Part shown: in pieces, positions 9,295 to 18,066 of the stretch | How positions within the stretch are numbered: position 1 is the first letter of the stretch | Layout of the letters: every line of letters starts with the position of its first letter | From: Paenibacillus bovis | GTDB taxonomy: Bacteria; Bacillota; Bacilli; Paenibacillales; Paenibacillaceae | NCBI RefSeq assembly: GCF_001421015.2 | Contig: NZ_CP013023.1 | Span: 1,729,501 to 1,793,500 of the forward strand | DNA length: 64,000 nucleotides | Reading direction: 5' to 3' | Notes under the pieces: model-generated | Database searches by the model: none | What the model saw: the letters and a program-made list of their open reading frames with translations, nothing else | Told to the model about the DNA's origin: nothing | Translations under genes and position numbers: made by a program

Positions 9295-10212
9295 ATGGCA
9301 CAATACCCGCAATGGTCCTACTCACAGTCCAGGGCCAATATGTTTGATGAATGTCTGCGCAAATATTACTTTCACTATTATGGTTCTCATAACGGCTGGA
9401 ATGACCGGCTGGGCTCGGAAGAGCAGGTGCATGCCTATCGGCTGAAGCAGCTGCGTAATTTTTATCTGTTGTTTGGCGATCTGGCGCACCGGATGTGCGA
9501 ATCGGCGCTGCGGCAGTGGGATGAATCCAAAAGTTCTCCTCGTCCCGAATTTTTATCAACGACGATACGCAAGCTACTCAACGATGCCTATGTACAATCC
9601 CAGGATCGGGAAGGCTGGCTACGCAATCCCAAGCATCATATGATGCTGTCCGAAATCTACTATGGCGACGATACCCTGAACAGCCGTATTGCCACAATCC
9701 GGCAGCGGCAGGAAGAATGTGTACGCCATCTTTATCATAATAAGACCTGGCAGGAAATTACCGGCAGCAAGGTGAATATTCTGGAGATCGAGAAATGGGA
9801 TACGATGATTCTGTTCGATACCAAAGTCTATGTCAAAATGGACTTATTATATCGAAAAGAAGATGGTACAGTAGTCATTGTGGACTGGAAAACAGGCCGC
9901 GAAGATGATTTCTCCGATCAGCTATATCTGTATGCTTCCTATGTTCAGGAAAAATACAATATGCCTCTGGAAAAAATACAAATCCGTGTAGAGTATCTGG
10001 TTACCGGAGAACATCAGGAATACAGCGTAACCCGCGAGGATATCTCCAAAGTCGAACAAAACATCGGCAGGTACATTGAAGAAATGCGCTCCTGTCTGGA
10101 TGATGATTATTATAACCGGCCCAAACCGGAAAGCTATTTCACCGCGATGCCATCTCCGCGCAAATGCAAAGAGTGCAATTTCCGTGAAATCTGCAAAGAC
10201 CGGGCAGTCTGA
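9295..10212 (+). CDS. PD-(D/E)XK nuclease with Fe-S-type cysteines
   Basis: RecB/Cas4-like nuclease domain protein of 305 residues. An early Cys in FDECLRKYYFHYYG and a C-terminal CKECNFREIC give the four cysteines that bind an iron-sulfur cluster in AddB- and Cas4-type proteins. The catalytic core is MDLLYRKEDG followed by VIVDWKTG, the D-(D/E)xK signature, near residues 182-200, and then a conserved QLYLYASY helix. Members act on DNA ends, but this one has no helicase or CRISPR partner beside it. ATG 9295 follows GAAAGG. The hybrid kinase starts about 100 bases later on the same strand. The fold call is confident; the biological role is not known. Confidence 0.82.
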   Translation: MAQYPQWSYSQSRANMFDECLRKYYFHYYGSHNGWNDRLGSEEQVHAYRLKQLRNFYLLFGDLAHRMCESALRQWDESKSSPRPEFLSTTIRKLLNDAYVQSQDREGWLRNPKHHMMLSEIYYGDDTLNSRIATIRQRQEECVRHLYHNKTWQEITGSKVNILEIEKWDTMILFDTKVYVKMDLLYRKEDGTVVIVDWKTGREDDFSDQLYLYASYVQEKYNMPLEKIQIRVEYLVTGEHQEYSVTREDISKVEQNIGRYIEEMRSCLDDDYYNRPKPESYFTAMPSPRKCKECNFREICKDRAV

Positions 10213-10315
10213 ACACTGGACTGTCCGTATACTGTCACAGCTGAATACACAGACAGTTGTACGGAAAAAATAACCGCTACACTCAAGGCATTACCATTCA
10301 AAGGAGGATTGGTTC

Positions 10316-13300
10316 GTGGATATTTCGTCTGCACCCGGCATGTCCTTACTCACACATATATATAAGCATACTCCGCAGGGAGTTGCGATCTTCTCGCCTC
10401 AAGGTGAATGTCTGCAGGTCAATCCCGCTTTTTGCCGTTTACTGGATTATGAAGAGGAAGAATTAAAGCAATTCCTGAATATACAGCAGCTGGCGGATAG
10501 CTGGCTGTATCAACAGCAGACAGACCCGATCGAGCGGCGTCTGATGCGGCATGACCAGAATATGATCTGGTTGTCACTACAAGCTTCACGCTACCCGGAT
10601 GTTCCGGAACAGCAGCTGGAATATCTGGTGTTGTATGCCAGTGAAATTACCGACCGCGAAGAAGAAGATCTGTATACGATGGTCGCTCGTAATGCTTCGA
10701 GTGTCGTATCGGTCAGCTTGCCGGATGGTACGATCAACTATGTATCACCTTCAATCAAAAAAGTACTTGGTTATGAACCTTATGAAGTGATGAATTCCAA
10801 GCGGATGGAGTATTACCATGAGCAGGATGCCCAGGATATGCTCCTTCCGGGACTTATGTATAACGACAGCAAAACGTTTATTCGCCGTGCCAAACACAAG
10901 GATGGGCATTATCTGTGGATCGAGGTCTTCACTCAGACCATGCATAATGCAAACGGCGAAGTAGAGCGAATCCTCAGCATTGCCCAGGATGTCACCAAGC
11001 GCAAAGCCCAGGAAGATATCGTCTCCCGGGCACACAAGCTTGCCCAGATCGGCGCCTGGGACTGGGATATGGTCAATAACCGGATTCATTTCTCCAAGGA
11101 CATCCGCCGGATTTTCGGTAATGTAATGAAACCGGTAGAGCTGAATACCGATTCGTATATGTCCACGATTCATCCCGACGATGCCGATCATGTCATGAAA
11201 TGTATTATGGATGCGCTTCATGATGGCACGAATGGAGAAGCACTGTACCGGATCATACTGCCAGGCAATATCCAAAAAGTCGTGCAGGCTTACTGGGAAG
11301 TCATTACTGATAAAGCTACCGGTACGCCACTACAGATTATTGGTATCGTGCAGGATGTAACCGCCAATCACCAGATGAGCGAGCAGCTTCGTCAGAGCGA
11401 GCATAATTACCGTCTGATTACCGAGAATTCGCTGGATATGATTTCCCGGCATTATGATGATCAGGAATTCACTTTCCGTTATGTCTCTCCGGCCAGCATG
11501 ATTATTCTGGGCTATGAACCGGAAGAGCTGATCGGCAGTTCCTGCTTTGAGCTGCTTCATCCCGAGGATATCGACAAAGCGCGTCGCTTCCTGGAAGCGA
11601 TCAAAGGCAAAGGCAGTCAGCACGATACGATCATCTTCCGTTATCGGCACAAAAAGGGCCATTATATCTGGTTCGAGACGCTGAGCCGGTATGCTTATAA
11701 TGAACAGGAAGGCAGCTACGGCTATACGTCGGTCTCCCGTGATATTACAGAGCGCAAATATCTGGAAATGGTGCTGCGTGACAGCGAATATCGCTACCGT
11801 TCACTGTTCGAGAACAATCCATCCGGCGTATGCGCGATGGATCTTCAAGGACACTTCCTGTCAGTTAACAGCAGTCTGGAAGAGATTACCGGATTTTCCC
11901 GGCATGAGCTGATCGGACGCCGGATTTTCAACTTTTTCTCGGCAGAGGACCTGGGCAAGATCAGGCATCATGCGCGCATGGCAGCAAAAGGTGTTCCGCA
12001 GACCTACGAGATTTCCGTACCACGCAAAGATGGTTCCTTTTTCCCGGCAGATGTGATCAATGTGCCGATTATGGCAGATACCGAAGTTATAGGACTGTAC
12101 GGGATTATTACCGAAACGACCCGGCTCAAGCAGTATATCAGCCAGATCGAAAAGCTGGGTAATGAACGCGCGCTGATTCTGGACTCGGTCTCCGAAGGCA
12201 TATTCAGTGTGGATGCGGAAGGCCACGGTATATTTATCAACCGGGCTGGTGCGGAAATGCTAGGGCTGGTTATACAGCAGCCGGATAGTCAGGGACTGTA
12301 CAATTCCCATAGCTGGAATCAGGCACTATACGATGTGGATATTCTGAACGAGCAGTCGCCGATTATTCAGGCGATCCGGCAGGGTACACCGCATCAGGAG
12401 GAAGAGACCGTATTTTGGAAAAATGACGGCTCCAGCTTCCTCGCCGCGTACCGGGTAACACCGGTATACGAGCAGGGTGAATATCGCGGAACCGTTATCG
12501 TGTTCCGGGATATTACGGATGAAAAGGAAATTCTGCGTGCCAAAGAATCTGCGGAAAAAGCGGATCGTGCCAAATCGGAGTTTCTGTCGGTGATGAGCCA
12601 TGAACTGCGTACGCCGATGAACGGCATTATGGGCATGACCGGTCTGCTGGCGGATACCGAGCTGGATGAACAGCAGCGCAGTTATCTGGAGATTGTTATG
12701 AATAGTAGTGAGACCCTGCTGCAGCTGCTGAATGAAATACTCGATTTCAGTAAAGCGGAAGCCGGTATGCTCACGCTGGAACCGGAACCATTCGAAACGA
12801 CAAGGGTAATGGATTCTGTCGCCGAGCTGTTCCAGGTGCGCGCGTCCGAGAAAGGAACACTGCTTGCTGTCGAAATCGCTCCGGAAGTGCCGGATATACT
12901 TGTCGGAGATGCCGGACGAATTCGTCAGATTCTGATCAATCTGGTAGGCAATGCCGTGAAATTCACCGAAGAAGGACAGATCACTGTCTCGGTTCGCGCA
13001 CTGGAACGTTCCGAAGGACAGACCGATCAGCCTGGAGAAATCTGGCTCGAATTTGCTGTACAGGATACCGGAATCGGAATTGCCCTGCATCAGCAGCATC
13101 TGCTGTTCCAGCCATTCTCCCAGCTTCATCCGGTCTGGAATCGCAAATATGGCGGCACGGGTCTTGGACTATCGATCTGCAAAAAGCTCGTAGAGCTGAT
13201 GGAAGGCAGTATTGGCGTGATCAGTGAGGAAAATCAGGGAGCCGTGTTTCGGTTTGTATTGAAGCTGGGCACCGTCACTGCTGCTCAGCCAGATGATACT

Positions 13301-13783
13301 TTGCTGGCGCCTTCCGTGATTTCTGCCGACAATCGTTTATTGCAAGCGACTGTAGCCCATCCAACGGCTCATCATCCGGAACTGCGCATTCTGATTGCCG
13401 AAGATCATCCATCCAACCAGCGAGTGCTGCTTTCGATGCTGCACCGGGAAGGATACACGGCAGATCTGGTGGTAAACGGGGAAGAAGCGGTTCAGGCTTG
13501 TCTGGATCAGACATACGATCTGATTTTTATGGATGTACAGATGCCAGGCATGAATGGACTGGAGGCGTCCCAGATTATACGGGGGCATTTCAGTAATGAG
13601 CAGACGCCGATCATTATCGGTGTAACGGCGTTCGCCCGCCAGGAAGACCGGGAACGCTGCCTGTCTGCCGGTATGCATCATTTTGTCAGCAAGCCGGTGA
13701 TGAATGCGGAGCTGCAAAGAGTACTGCAGGAGAGTACGGATATGCTTCGGCTCCGTCGTCCGGTCAGCGACCCTCAGCTATAA
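10316..13783 (+). CDS. Multi-PAS hybrid sensor histidine kinase
   Basis: Protein of 1155 residues without transmembrane segments, so probably cytoplasmic. Six PAS-like sensing units run over about residues 1-735; several end in DVTKRK, DITERK or DITDEK linkers. A HisKA domain follows with the phospho-accepting His in SVMSHELRTPMNG (about residue 760). The ATPase domain has NLVGNAVKF, DTGIGI and GGTGLGLSICKKLVE. The C-terminal receiver has LIAEDHPSNQR and the phospho-accepting Asp in DLIFMDVQMPGMNG, and ends without an output domain. The start is GTG 10316, eight bases after AAAGGAGG. No response regulator lies next to it, so its phosphorelay target is elsewhere. Signal unknown. Confidence 0.93.
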   Translation: MDISSAPGMSLLTHIYKHTPQGVAIFSPQGECLQVNPAFCRLLDYEEEELKQFLNIQQLADSWLYQQQTDPIERRLMRHDQNMIWLSLQASRYPDVPEQQLEYLVLYASEITDREEEDLYTMVARNASSVVSVSLPDGTINYVSPSIKKVLGYEPYEVMNSKRMEYYHEQDAQDMLLPGLMYNDSKTFIRRAKHKDGHYLWIEVFTQTMHNANGEVERILSIAQDVTKRKAQEDIVSRAHKLAQIGAWDWDMVNNRIHFSKDIRRIFGNVMKPVELNTDSYMSTIHPDDADHVMKCIMDALHDGTNGEALYRIILPGNIQKVVQAYWEVITDKATGTPLQIIGIVQDVTANHQMSEQLRQSEHNYRLITENSLDMISRHYDDQEFTFRYVSPASMIILGYEPEELIGSSCFELLHPEDIDKARRFLEAIKGKGSQHDTIIFRYRHKKGHYIWFETLSRYAYNEQEGSYGYTSVSRDITERKYLEMVLRDSEYRYRSLFENNPSGVCAMDLQGHFLSVNSSLEEITGFSRHELIGRRIFNFFSAEDLGKIRHHARMAAKGVPQTYEISVPRKDGSFFPADVINVPIMADTEVIGLYGIITETTRLKQYISQIEKLGNERALILDSVSEGIFSVDAEGHGIFINRAGAEMLGLVIQQPDSQGLYNSHSWNQALYDVDILNEQSPIIQAIRQGTPHQEEETVFWKNDGSSFLAAYRVTPVYEQGEYRGTVIVFRDITDEKEILRAKESAEKADRAKSEFLSVMSHELRTPMNGIMGMTGLLADTELDEQQRSYLEIVMNSSETLLQLLNEILDFSKAEAGMLTLEPEPFETTRVMDSVAELFQVRASEKGTLLAVEIAPEVPDILVGDAGRIRQILINLVGNAVKFTEEGQITVSVRALERSEGQTDQPGEIWLEFAVQDTGIGIALHQQHLLFQPFSQLHPVWNRKYGGTGLGLSICKKLVELMEGSIGVISEENQGAVFRFVLKLGTVTAAQPDDTLLAPSVISADNRLLQATVAHPTAHHPELRILIAEDHPSNQRVLLSMLHREGYTADLVVNGEEAVQACLDQTYDLIFMDVQMPGMNGLEASQIIRGHFSNEQTPIIIGVTAFARQEDRERCLSAGMHHFVSKPVMNAELQRVLQESTDMLRLRRPVSDPQL

Positions 13784-13849
13784 AGAATACGTGCAGACCC
13801 TATACAATATAGAGGCTAATCTTCTATAACGATACAAAAGTAGGATGCA

Positions 13850-13890
13850 AAAGCGGATCACCGGGGCTGTCCCTGGTGATCCGCTTTTTT
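13850..13890. terminator. Bidirectional terminator
   Basis: AAGCGGATCACC pairs with GGTGATCCGCTT around a G/C-rich inner stem, with A and T runs on the two sides. It serves the kinase gene and the convergent IF-3-like gene. Confidence 0.85.
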
Positions 13891-13922
13891 GGCTATGATA
13901 TGGGGTGTTTTTGATAAGAAAA

Positions 13923-14399
13923 TTATACCGGGTCCACCTGTACCATGGATTGCTTGCCACTTACCTGAATACCGGTTTGTGGTTTGCCGGCTTCTTTGAG
14001 ATCGCGCAGCAGGTCTTCAATAATCGATTTGGCTTTGGCGGATTCCTTGCTGCCCTGTGTTTTGACGACGAGTGTCACGGCATTGCCGGATTGCAGGATG
14101 CGCAGTGCCTGATTTTTCTTGGTATCATAATCATGATCCTCAATCTGGGCAGTCAGGCGGATTTCTTTGATTTTGGCGGGGCGGTCGCTTTTGGCAGCTT
14201 GCTGCTTGTTTTGGCGGGCAGCTCCAGCAGAGATTAGCTGGCAGGGTGGGGGACTGCTGAACAGTGAATTACACACCAGATCCACTTTTAGCTTGCGGGC
14301 CATTTGCAGGGCTTCGACAGTAGGCATAATCCCCAAATCTTCACCGTTCAGACCGGTAAGATGCACTTCGGATGCTTTGATTTTTTCGTTTTTGATCAT
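13923..14399 (-). CDS. Divergent translation initiation factor IF-3 paralogue
   Basis: A 158-residue protein with the two-domain plan of IF-3. The N-terminal part reads NEKIKASEVHLTG then GEDLGIMPTVEALQMA, matching the IF-3 N-domain. The C-terminal part begins KEIRLTAQIEDHDYDTK, matching the IF-3 C-domain. Between them the usual YGKF linker motif is missing and replaced by SAGAARQNKQQAAKSDRPAK. The C-terminus ends SGKQSMVQVDPV in place of the normal GRNM-like ending. It starts with ATG and stands alone, whereas housekeeping infC uses AUU and precedes rpmI-rplT. It is therefore probably a second, specialised IF-3-like protein; ribosome binding is inferred from family only. Confidence 0.8.
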   Translation of the reverse strand: MIKNEKIKASEVHLTGLNGEDLGIMPTVEALQMARKLKVDLVCNSLFSSPPPCQLISAGAARQNKQQAAKSDRPAKIKEIRLTAQIEDHDYDTKKNQALRILQSGNAVTLVVKTQGSKESAKAKSIIEDLLRDLKEAGKPQTGIQVSGKQSMVQVDPV

Positions 14400-14608
14400 G
14401 ATGATTCCTCCAGCAGGTCTGTTGATCTTTCCTAGATATACACTTTATCAGCTATTGTATCATAATCGCTCTTCGATCAGGCACAGCATGCCTTACGGAT
14501 AGCTAAATCGCCTATATCGATATTTACATAAAATTACAGGATTGTTTTACAAATAGATGGCAAACTGGGATAATGAAGGGGAATTTCAAATATGAAAGGA
14601 GATTATTC

Positions 14609-16111
14609 ATGAAGAGAAAATTGTGGATTACCCTTCCGCTGGTACTGCTGTTGATCGTATTGTCAGGCTGTCAGGCCGTTGGAAATCTGGATATCAAAAA
14701 TGCTATGATTCGCAATCTGGATGTACAGTCCATTGAATCCAGTCAGACCATATCCGTTCAGCTAACACCATCCGCTTCCGCTGATGCAGAAGATATTCAA
14801 CTGGCTACAATTGTAAATGCATTGCAGCTGAATATTGACAGTGCCAAACTGCAGGCAGACGGTAAAATGTCTATACAGGGGTCTGTCCAGTACAGCGGAC
14901 AAAAACTTCCGTATCACATCTATCTGGATGAGCAGGGCATGACGATTGATTTGGAGGGCGCCAAACAGCCACTATACATATCTTTTGCCTCCAATGATTC
15001 TATCGAAGGTCTGTCCAGCCTGAGCGGCAGCTTCAGCACCGCTTCTCTCAAAGGAGAAGAAAAGGAATTTGCCAAGCAGGTAATCTCGTTCCTGTATACG
15101 CATCTGCCGAATCCATCGAATATTTCGATGAATTCCGTACAGCAGGATGTATACGGTGAAGCGCTCGATCTGACCCAGCTGCATGTGGAGCTGACAGGCG
15201 ATGAGCTGATTACACTGGTGAAGCCTTTCCTGGTCAGCGTTTCTCAGGACAAAGAAGGTATCCGGGAGCTAATCGGAGCAGTGTATGACTTTATGTCTAC
15301 TACACTCGAACAAACAGAGCCAGGCTCCGCCAAGACTATGCTAGGCGGCAGCAGAGCAGAGTTTGTGAATAAAGGCTACAAAGAAATCAATGAAATGCTG
15401 GCACTGGTTCTCAAAGAATACGATAGCCAGCTGGCTGAACTGCAGGAGTCCAAAGAATTCAATACCGTATTTGGACCCAATACCCGCGTCAGCACAGATG
15501 TATATTTTGACAAGGATATGTATATCCGCAAGCAGTCTATGGATATGACTATTGCACTGCCGGATACAGAATATACACCGATTTCGATGATCCGCATCTC
15601 CACAGCGAGTCAATCGTGGAATATTAATGGCAATGTAACGGCTGATCCAGTAGATACAGCTGGCGGTGTACTCCAGGTATCCGAGAAGACTACACCAGGT
15701 ACATTCCTGCGCAATTTTGAAAAAACATCTCCGGTATATATGCTGCTGAACAATATGAACGGCATTACCGAGAAATCTATCTATTTTGGAGCCTACGGAG
15801 ATTATGCGGAGACGATTACCCGCAATCGTGTGACTCTGGTTCCGGTCAAAGATCTGGCAGAAGGACTGGATGCGAAAATGCAGTGGAATGCAGCCTCCAA
15901 ACAGCTCACCCTGACAGATGATATTACCGGTGCAGTAACTGTGCTGAAGCTGAACTCCAATCAGGCTGTAGTAGATGGCCAGTCACGTACATTGTCTTCC
16001 AAAGTGATTCAGGTCAAAGGTAAAATCTATGTACCTTTGCGTTCGGTAGCCGGTATCCTTGGTGCTACCGTAGCTCCTGAAGGAGACGGATTCACAGTAA
16101 CCCGTAAATAA
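14609..16111 (+). CDS. Lipoprotein with C-terminal stalk (copper amine oxidase N-like) domain
   Basis: Secreted lipid-anchored protein of 500 residues. The signal peptide MKRKLWITLPLVLLLIVLSGC ends in a lipobox LSGC, so Cys21 would be lipidated. The long middle region (about residues 25-370) has no recognised catalytic motif. The last 100 residues carry the stalk pattern VTLVPVKDLAEGLDAKMQWN, then SSKVIQVKGKIYVPLRSVAG and ILGATV, common in Paenibacillus surface proteins. ATG 14609 is chosen because AAAGGAG lies just upstream; an earlier ATG at 14573 has none. A terminator follows. Probably a cell-envelope protein of unknown role. Confidence 0.8.
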   Translation: MKRKLWITLPLVLLLIVLSGCQAVGNLDIKNAMIRNLDVQSIESSQTISVQLTPSASADAEDIQLATIVNALQLNIDSAKLQADGKMSIQGSVQYSGQKLPYHIYLDEQGMTIDLEGAKQPLYISFASNDSIEGLSSLSGSFSTASLKGEEKEFAKQVISFLYTHLPNPSNISMNSVQQDVYGEALDLTQLHVELTGDELITLVKPFLVSVSQDKEGIRELIGAVYDFMSTTLEQTEPGSAKTMLGGSRAEFVNKGYKEINEMLALVLKEYDSQLAELQESKEFNTVFGPNTRVSTDVYFDKDMYIRKQSMDMTIALPDTEYTPISMIRISTASQSWNINGNVTADPVDTAGGVLQVSEKTTPGTFLRNFEKTSPVYMLLNNMNGITEKSIYFGAYGDYAETITRNRVTLVPVKDLAEGLDAKMQWNAASKQLTLTDDITGAVTVLKLNSNQAVVDGQSRTLSSKVIQVKGKIYVPLRSVAGILGATVAPEGDGFTVTRK

Positions 16112-16152
16112 ATGTACTGCTTCCATCCAATCTATGGATAGACTAAGAATAG

Positions 16153-16192
16153 ATAAAAGGACCTTTCCCCTGAGCGGAGAGGTCCTTTTATT
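16153..16192 (+). terminator. Rho-independent terminator
   Basis: AAAAGGACC pairs with GGTCCTTTT around an inner stem, followed by ATTCATTT. It ends the stalk-domain lipoprotein gene. Confidence 0.8.
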
Positions 16193-16477
16193 CATTTAAT
16201 TTTGAAATAATAATGCTTATAGTTTGTCGAAAATAGTCAATTGGAACGCAGCAATTAAAAGAAAGGGGAATTTGCCGAAAAAAATAGCCTCATTTCGGCA
16301 AAATACAGCGATGGAAGAACGAAAAATAAAAAAGAGATAAATGAGCAATTCGAATCATCCCAATTATGAATGATGAAGTTAAAATTTATCCATAAATACT
16401 TTTTATTAGAAAAATATAGGAGCCGCAGTAAACTAGTCCTCTTATGACAAAAGAGACCTTTACATAAGATCTCTATA

Positions 16478-16582
16478 ATGCACATAACAACTGTAATTCC
16501 TGTATCTTTCGTTCATGATGGCATTGCGGCGATTATACTCCTGATTCGCCAACCCAAAAGGAGGCAGGCAAAGAAAAAATAA
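16478..16582 (+). CDS. Possible small membrane peptide or gene remnant
   Basis: A 34-codon frame with a hydrophobic centre (VHDGIAAIILLIR) and a very basic tail (QPKRRQAKKK). No ribosome site is visible before ATG 16478. The pattern fits either a tiny membrane peptide or the surviving C-terminus of a deleted membrane protein. Low confidence. Confidence 0.2.
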   Translation: MHITTVIPVSFVHDGIAAIILLIRQPKRRQAKKK

Positions 16583-16843
16583 AAACTGGAAAATTATAAA
16601 ATAATATGTAATCAAGTGAGTCAACAATCCAAAATATGGTTATTAAACCGTCATGGAAATATCATTCATTTTTTCGGGGAGAAATGGATGTAGACAGTCT
16701 CATCAATCTTCAAGCTCAAACGGTTCTATGGGAGTGGAACTGTGATGGTACTCGATGATGTATTGCACTTCTACAGAAAGCTATCCCATCCGATTTACCA
16801 AACAGACATAAAGATGATTTAATTCAAAAGGAGAGATTTTAAA

Positions 16844-17830
16844 ATGGGATTGCTTAATTTCAAAAATGGTATGGTACTGGCTGGCGCATTGTTTCTGGGG
16901 ACTGTTTTTCAGAGTGGAACAGTGCATGCACTGCAATACGGAGGAGATATCGTTCCGACACTTAGCAGCAGCGCAGGCAGCAATGGTACAGCCAAAGCAA
17001 GCGTAGAAGAATCGGGTTATGAAGCATGGAAAGCTTTTGACAATAACGGAAATGCAAACAGCTACTGGAGAGCACCGGCAGACAGCACATCCAAACTGTC
17101 CTATGAGCTGAACCAGAAGCAGGTTGTTAATAAATATACAGTACAAGCCGACACGTATGATGCAGCAGACGCACCGAAAAAGTGGCAGTTTGCTGGCAAA
17201 ATCGGCAACAACTGGCTCGTAATTGACGAGCAAGCCGGTCAAAGTGGCTGGGCACCGGGAGAAAAGCGTACGTTTGAAGTGGATAACGATGTAGCTTACT
17301 CCGGTTATGCCCTGTTCATCACAGGCAATAACGGCAGCAAATGGGTAGGCATCAATGATCTGGAACTGACTTCGTTCGAAGGCAATACCAATGTGATTCC
17401 GGCAATGGGCGCACCTACATTGGATGCTGTTAATACGCCTGGCGCTGCTGCTTCGGTAAATGTAGAGTCTGCCTGGAAAGCATTTGATCACTCCGTGAGC
17501 CAAGACAGTGCATGGACATCCGACTCGCAGCGGTATGTTGATGCTTCCCTGTCCTACACATTCTCGAGTCCGAAAGTGATCAAAGGCTACGCGATCGCAG
17601 TAACTGCCAAATCAACAGCACCGGTATCCTGGATGCTGGTAGGCTCCAACGACGGCAAAGAGTGGGATGAAGTGATTCATGAGGTGAAGTCCTCGATGCG
17701 CTGGGAGCCAGGCCAAAAGAAAATCTACGCTGTAGACAATACTACAGCTTACAAAGCCTACAAACTGATCATTAACCGCAATTCCGGTCCTACTCAGGTA
17801 GTAGTGAACGAATTTGAACTGTATCAATAA
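16844..17830 (+). CDS. Secreted protein with two discoidin (F5/8 type C)-like domains
   Basis: Exported protein of 328 residues. A signal peptide of about 30 residues ends VHA before LQYGG. Two repeats of about 140 residues follow, each opening with a WKAFD motif (EAWKAFDNNGNANSYW and SAWKAFDHSVSQDSAW), then a beta-rich stretch, and closing with a YKLIINRN/YALFITGN strand and an INDLELT or VNEFELY ending. This is the sugar-binding discoidin-like plan without any catalytic domain. ATG 16844 follows AAAAGGAGAG. The gene is monocistronic with a strong terminator. It may bind extracellular polysaccharide; the ligand is unknown. Confidence 0.8.
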   Translation: MGLLNFKNGMVLAGALFLGTVFQSGTVHALQYGGDIVPTLSSSAGSNGTAKASVEESGYEAWKAFDNNGNANSYWRAPADSTSKLSYELNQKQVVNKYTVQADTYDAADAPKKWQFAGKIGNNWLVIDEQAGQSGWAPGEKRTFEVDNDVAYSGYALFITGNNGSKWVGINDLELTSFEGNTNVIPAMGAPTLDAVNTPGAAASVNVESAWKAFDHSVSQDSAWTSDSQRYVDASLSYTFSSPKVIKGYAIAVTAKSTAPVSWMLVGSNDGKEWDEVIHEVKSSMRWEPGQKKIYAVDNTTAYKAYKLIINRNSGPTQVVVNEFELYQ

Positions 17831-17884
17831 AAAGAAATCGGCAGTGCAGCAAGCCGCTTTTCTTAATTAATTCCATACAAAAGC

Positions 17885-17922
17885 GAAAGAAGCAGCCTAT
17901 GCAGAGGCTGCTTCTTTTTTTT
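17885..17922 (+). terminator. Rho-independent terminator
   Basis: AAGAAGCAGCCT pairs with AGGCTGCTTCTT, six-base loop, then a T run. Confidence 0.9.
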
Positions 17923-18066
17923 GGCATGCTGTTCAATATTGCCAAAGCAAGCTGCCCATCATGATCGAATATTGTGGGTAATGATACGATAGCTTGTGCT
18001 TACAGATATAACTATGAGAACATAGACTAGAAAAAAGAGCGCTATCATCAGACAGGAGGAAATAAA

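Larger units (their letters stand above)
16112..16843. other. Long AT-rich intergenic region
   Basis: Contains the lipoprotein terminator at its left end and the ribosome site of the next gene at its right end. In the middle is one short plus-strand frame (16478-16582). No promoter could be picked with confidence. Confidence 0.45.

Noticed and set aside
16255..16485. A 76-codon minus-strand frame
   Set aside because: AT-rich, no ribosome site, amino-acid make-up typical of non-coding AT-rich DNA.
16520..16580. A riboswitch-like pseudoknot (GGCGA/TCGCC with an ACTCCT loop and AGGAGG)
   Set aside because: The pairing is short and matches no riboswitch class known to me; the same bases read better as a short peptide frame.
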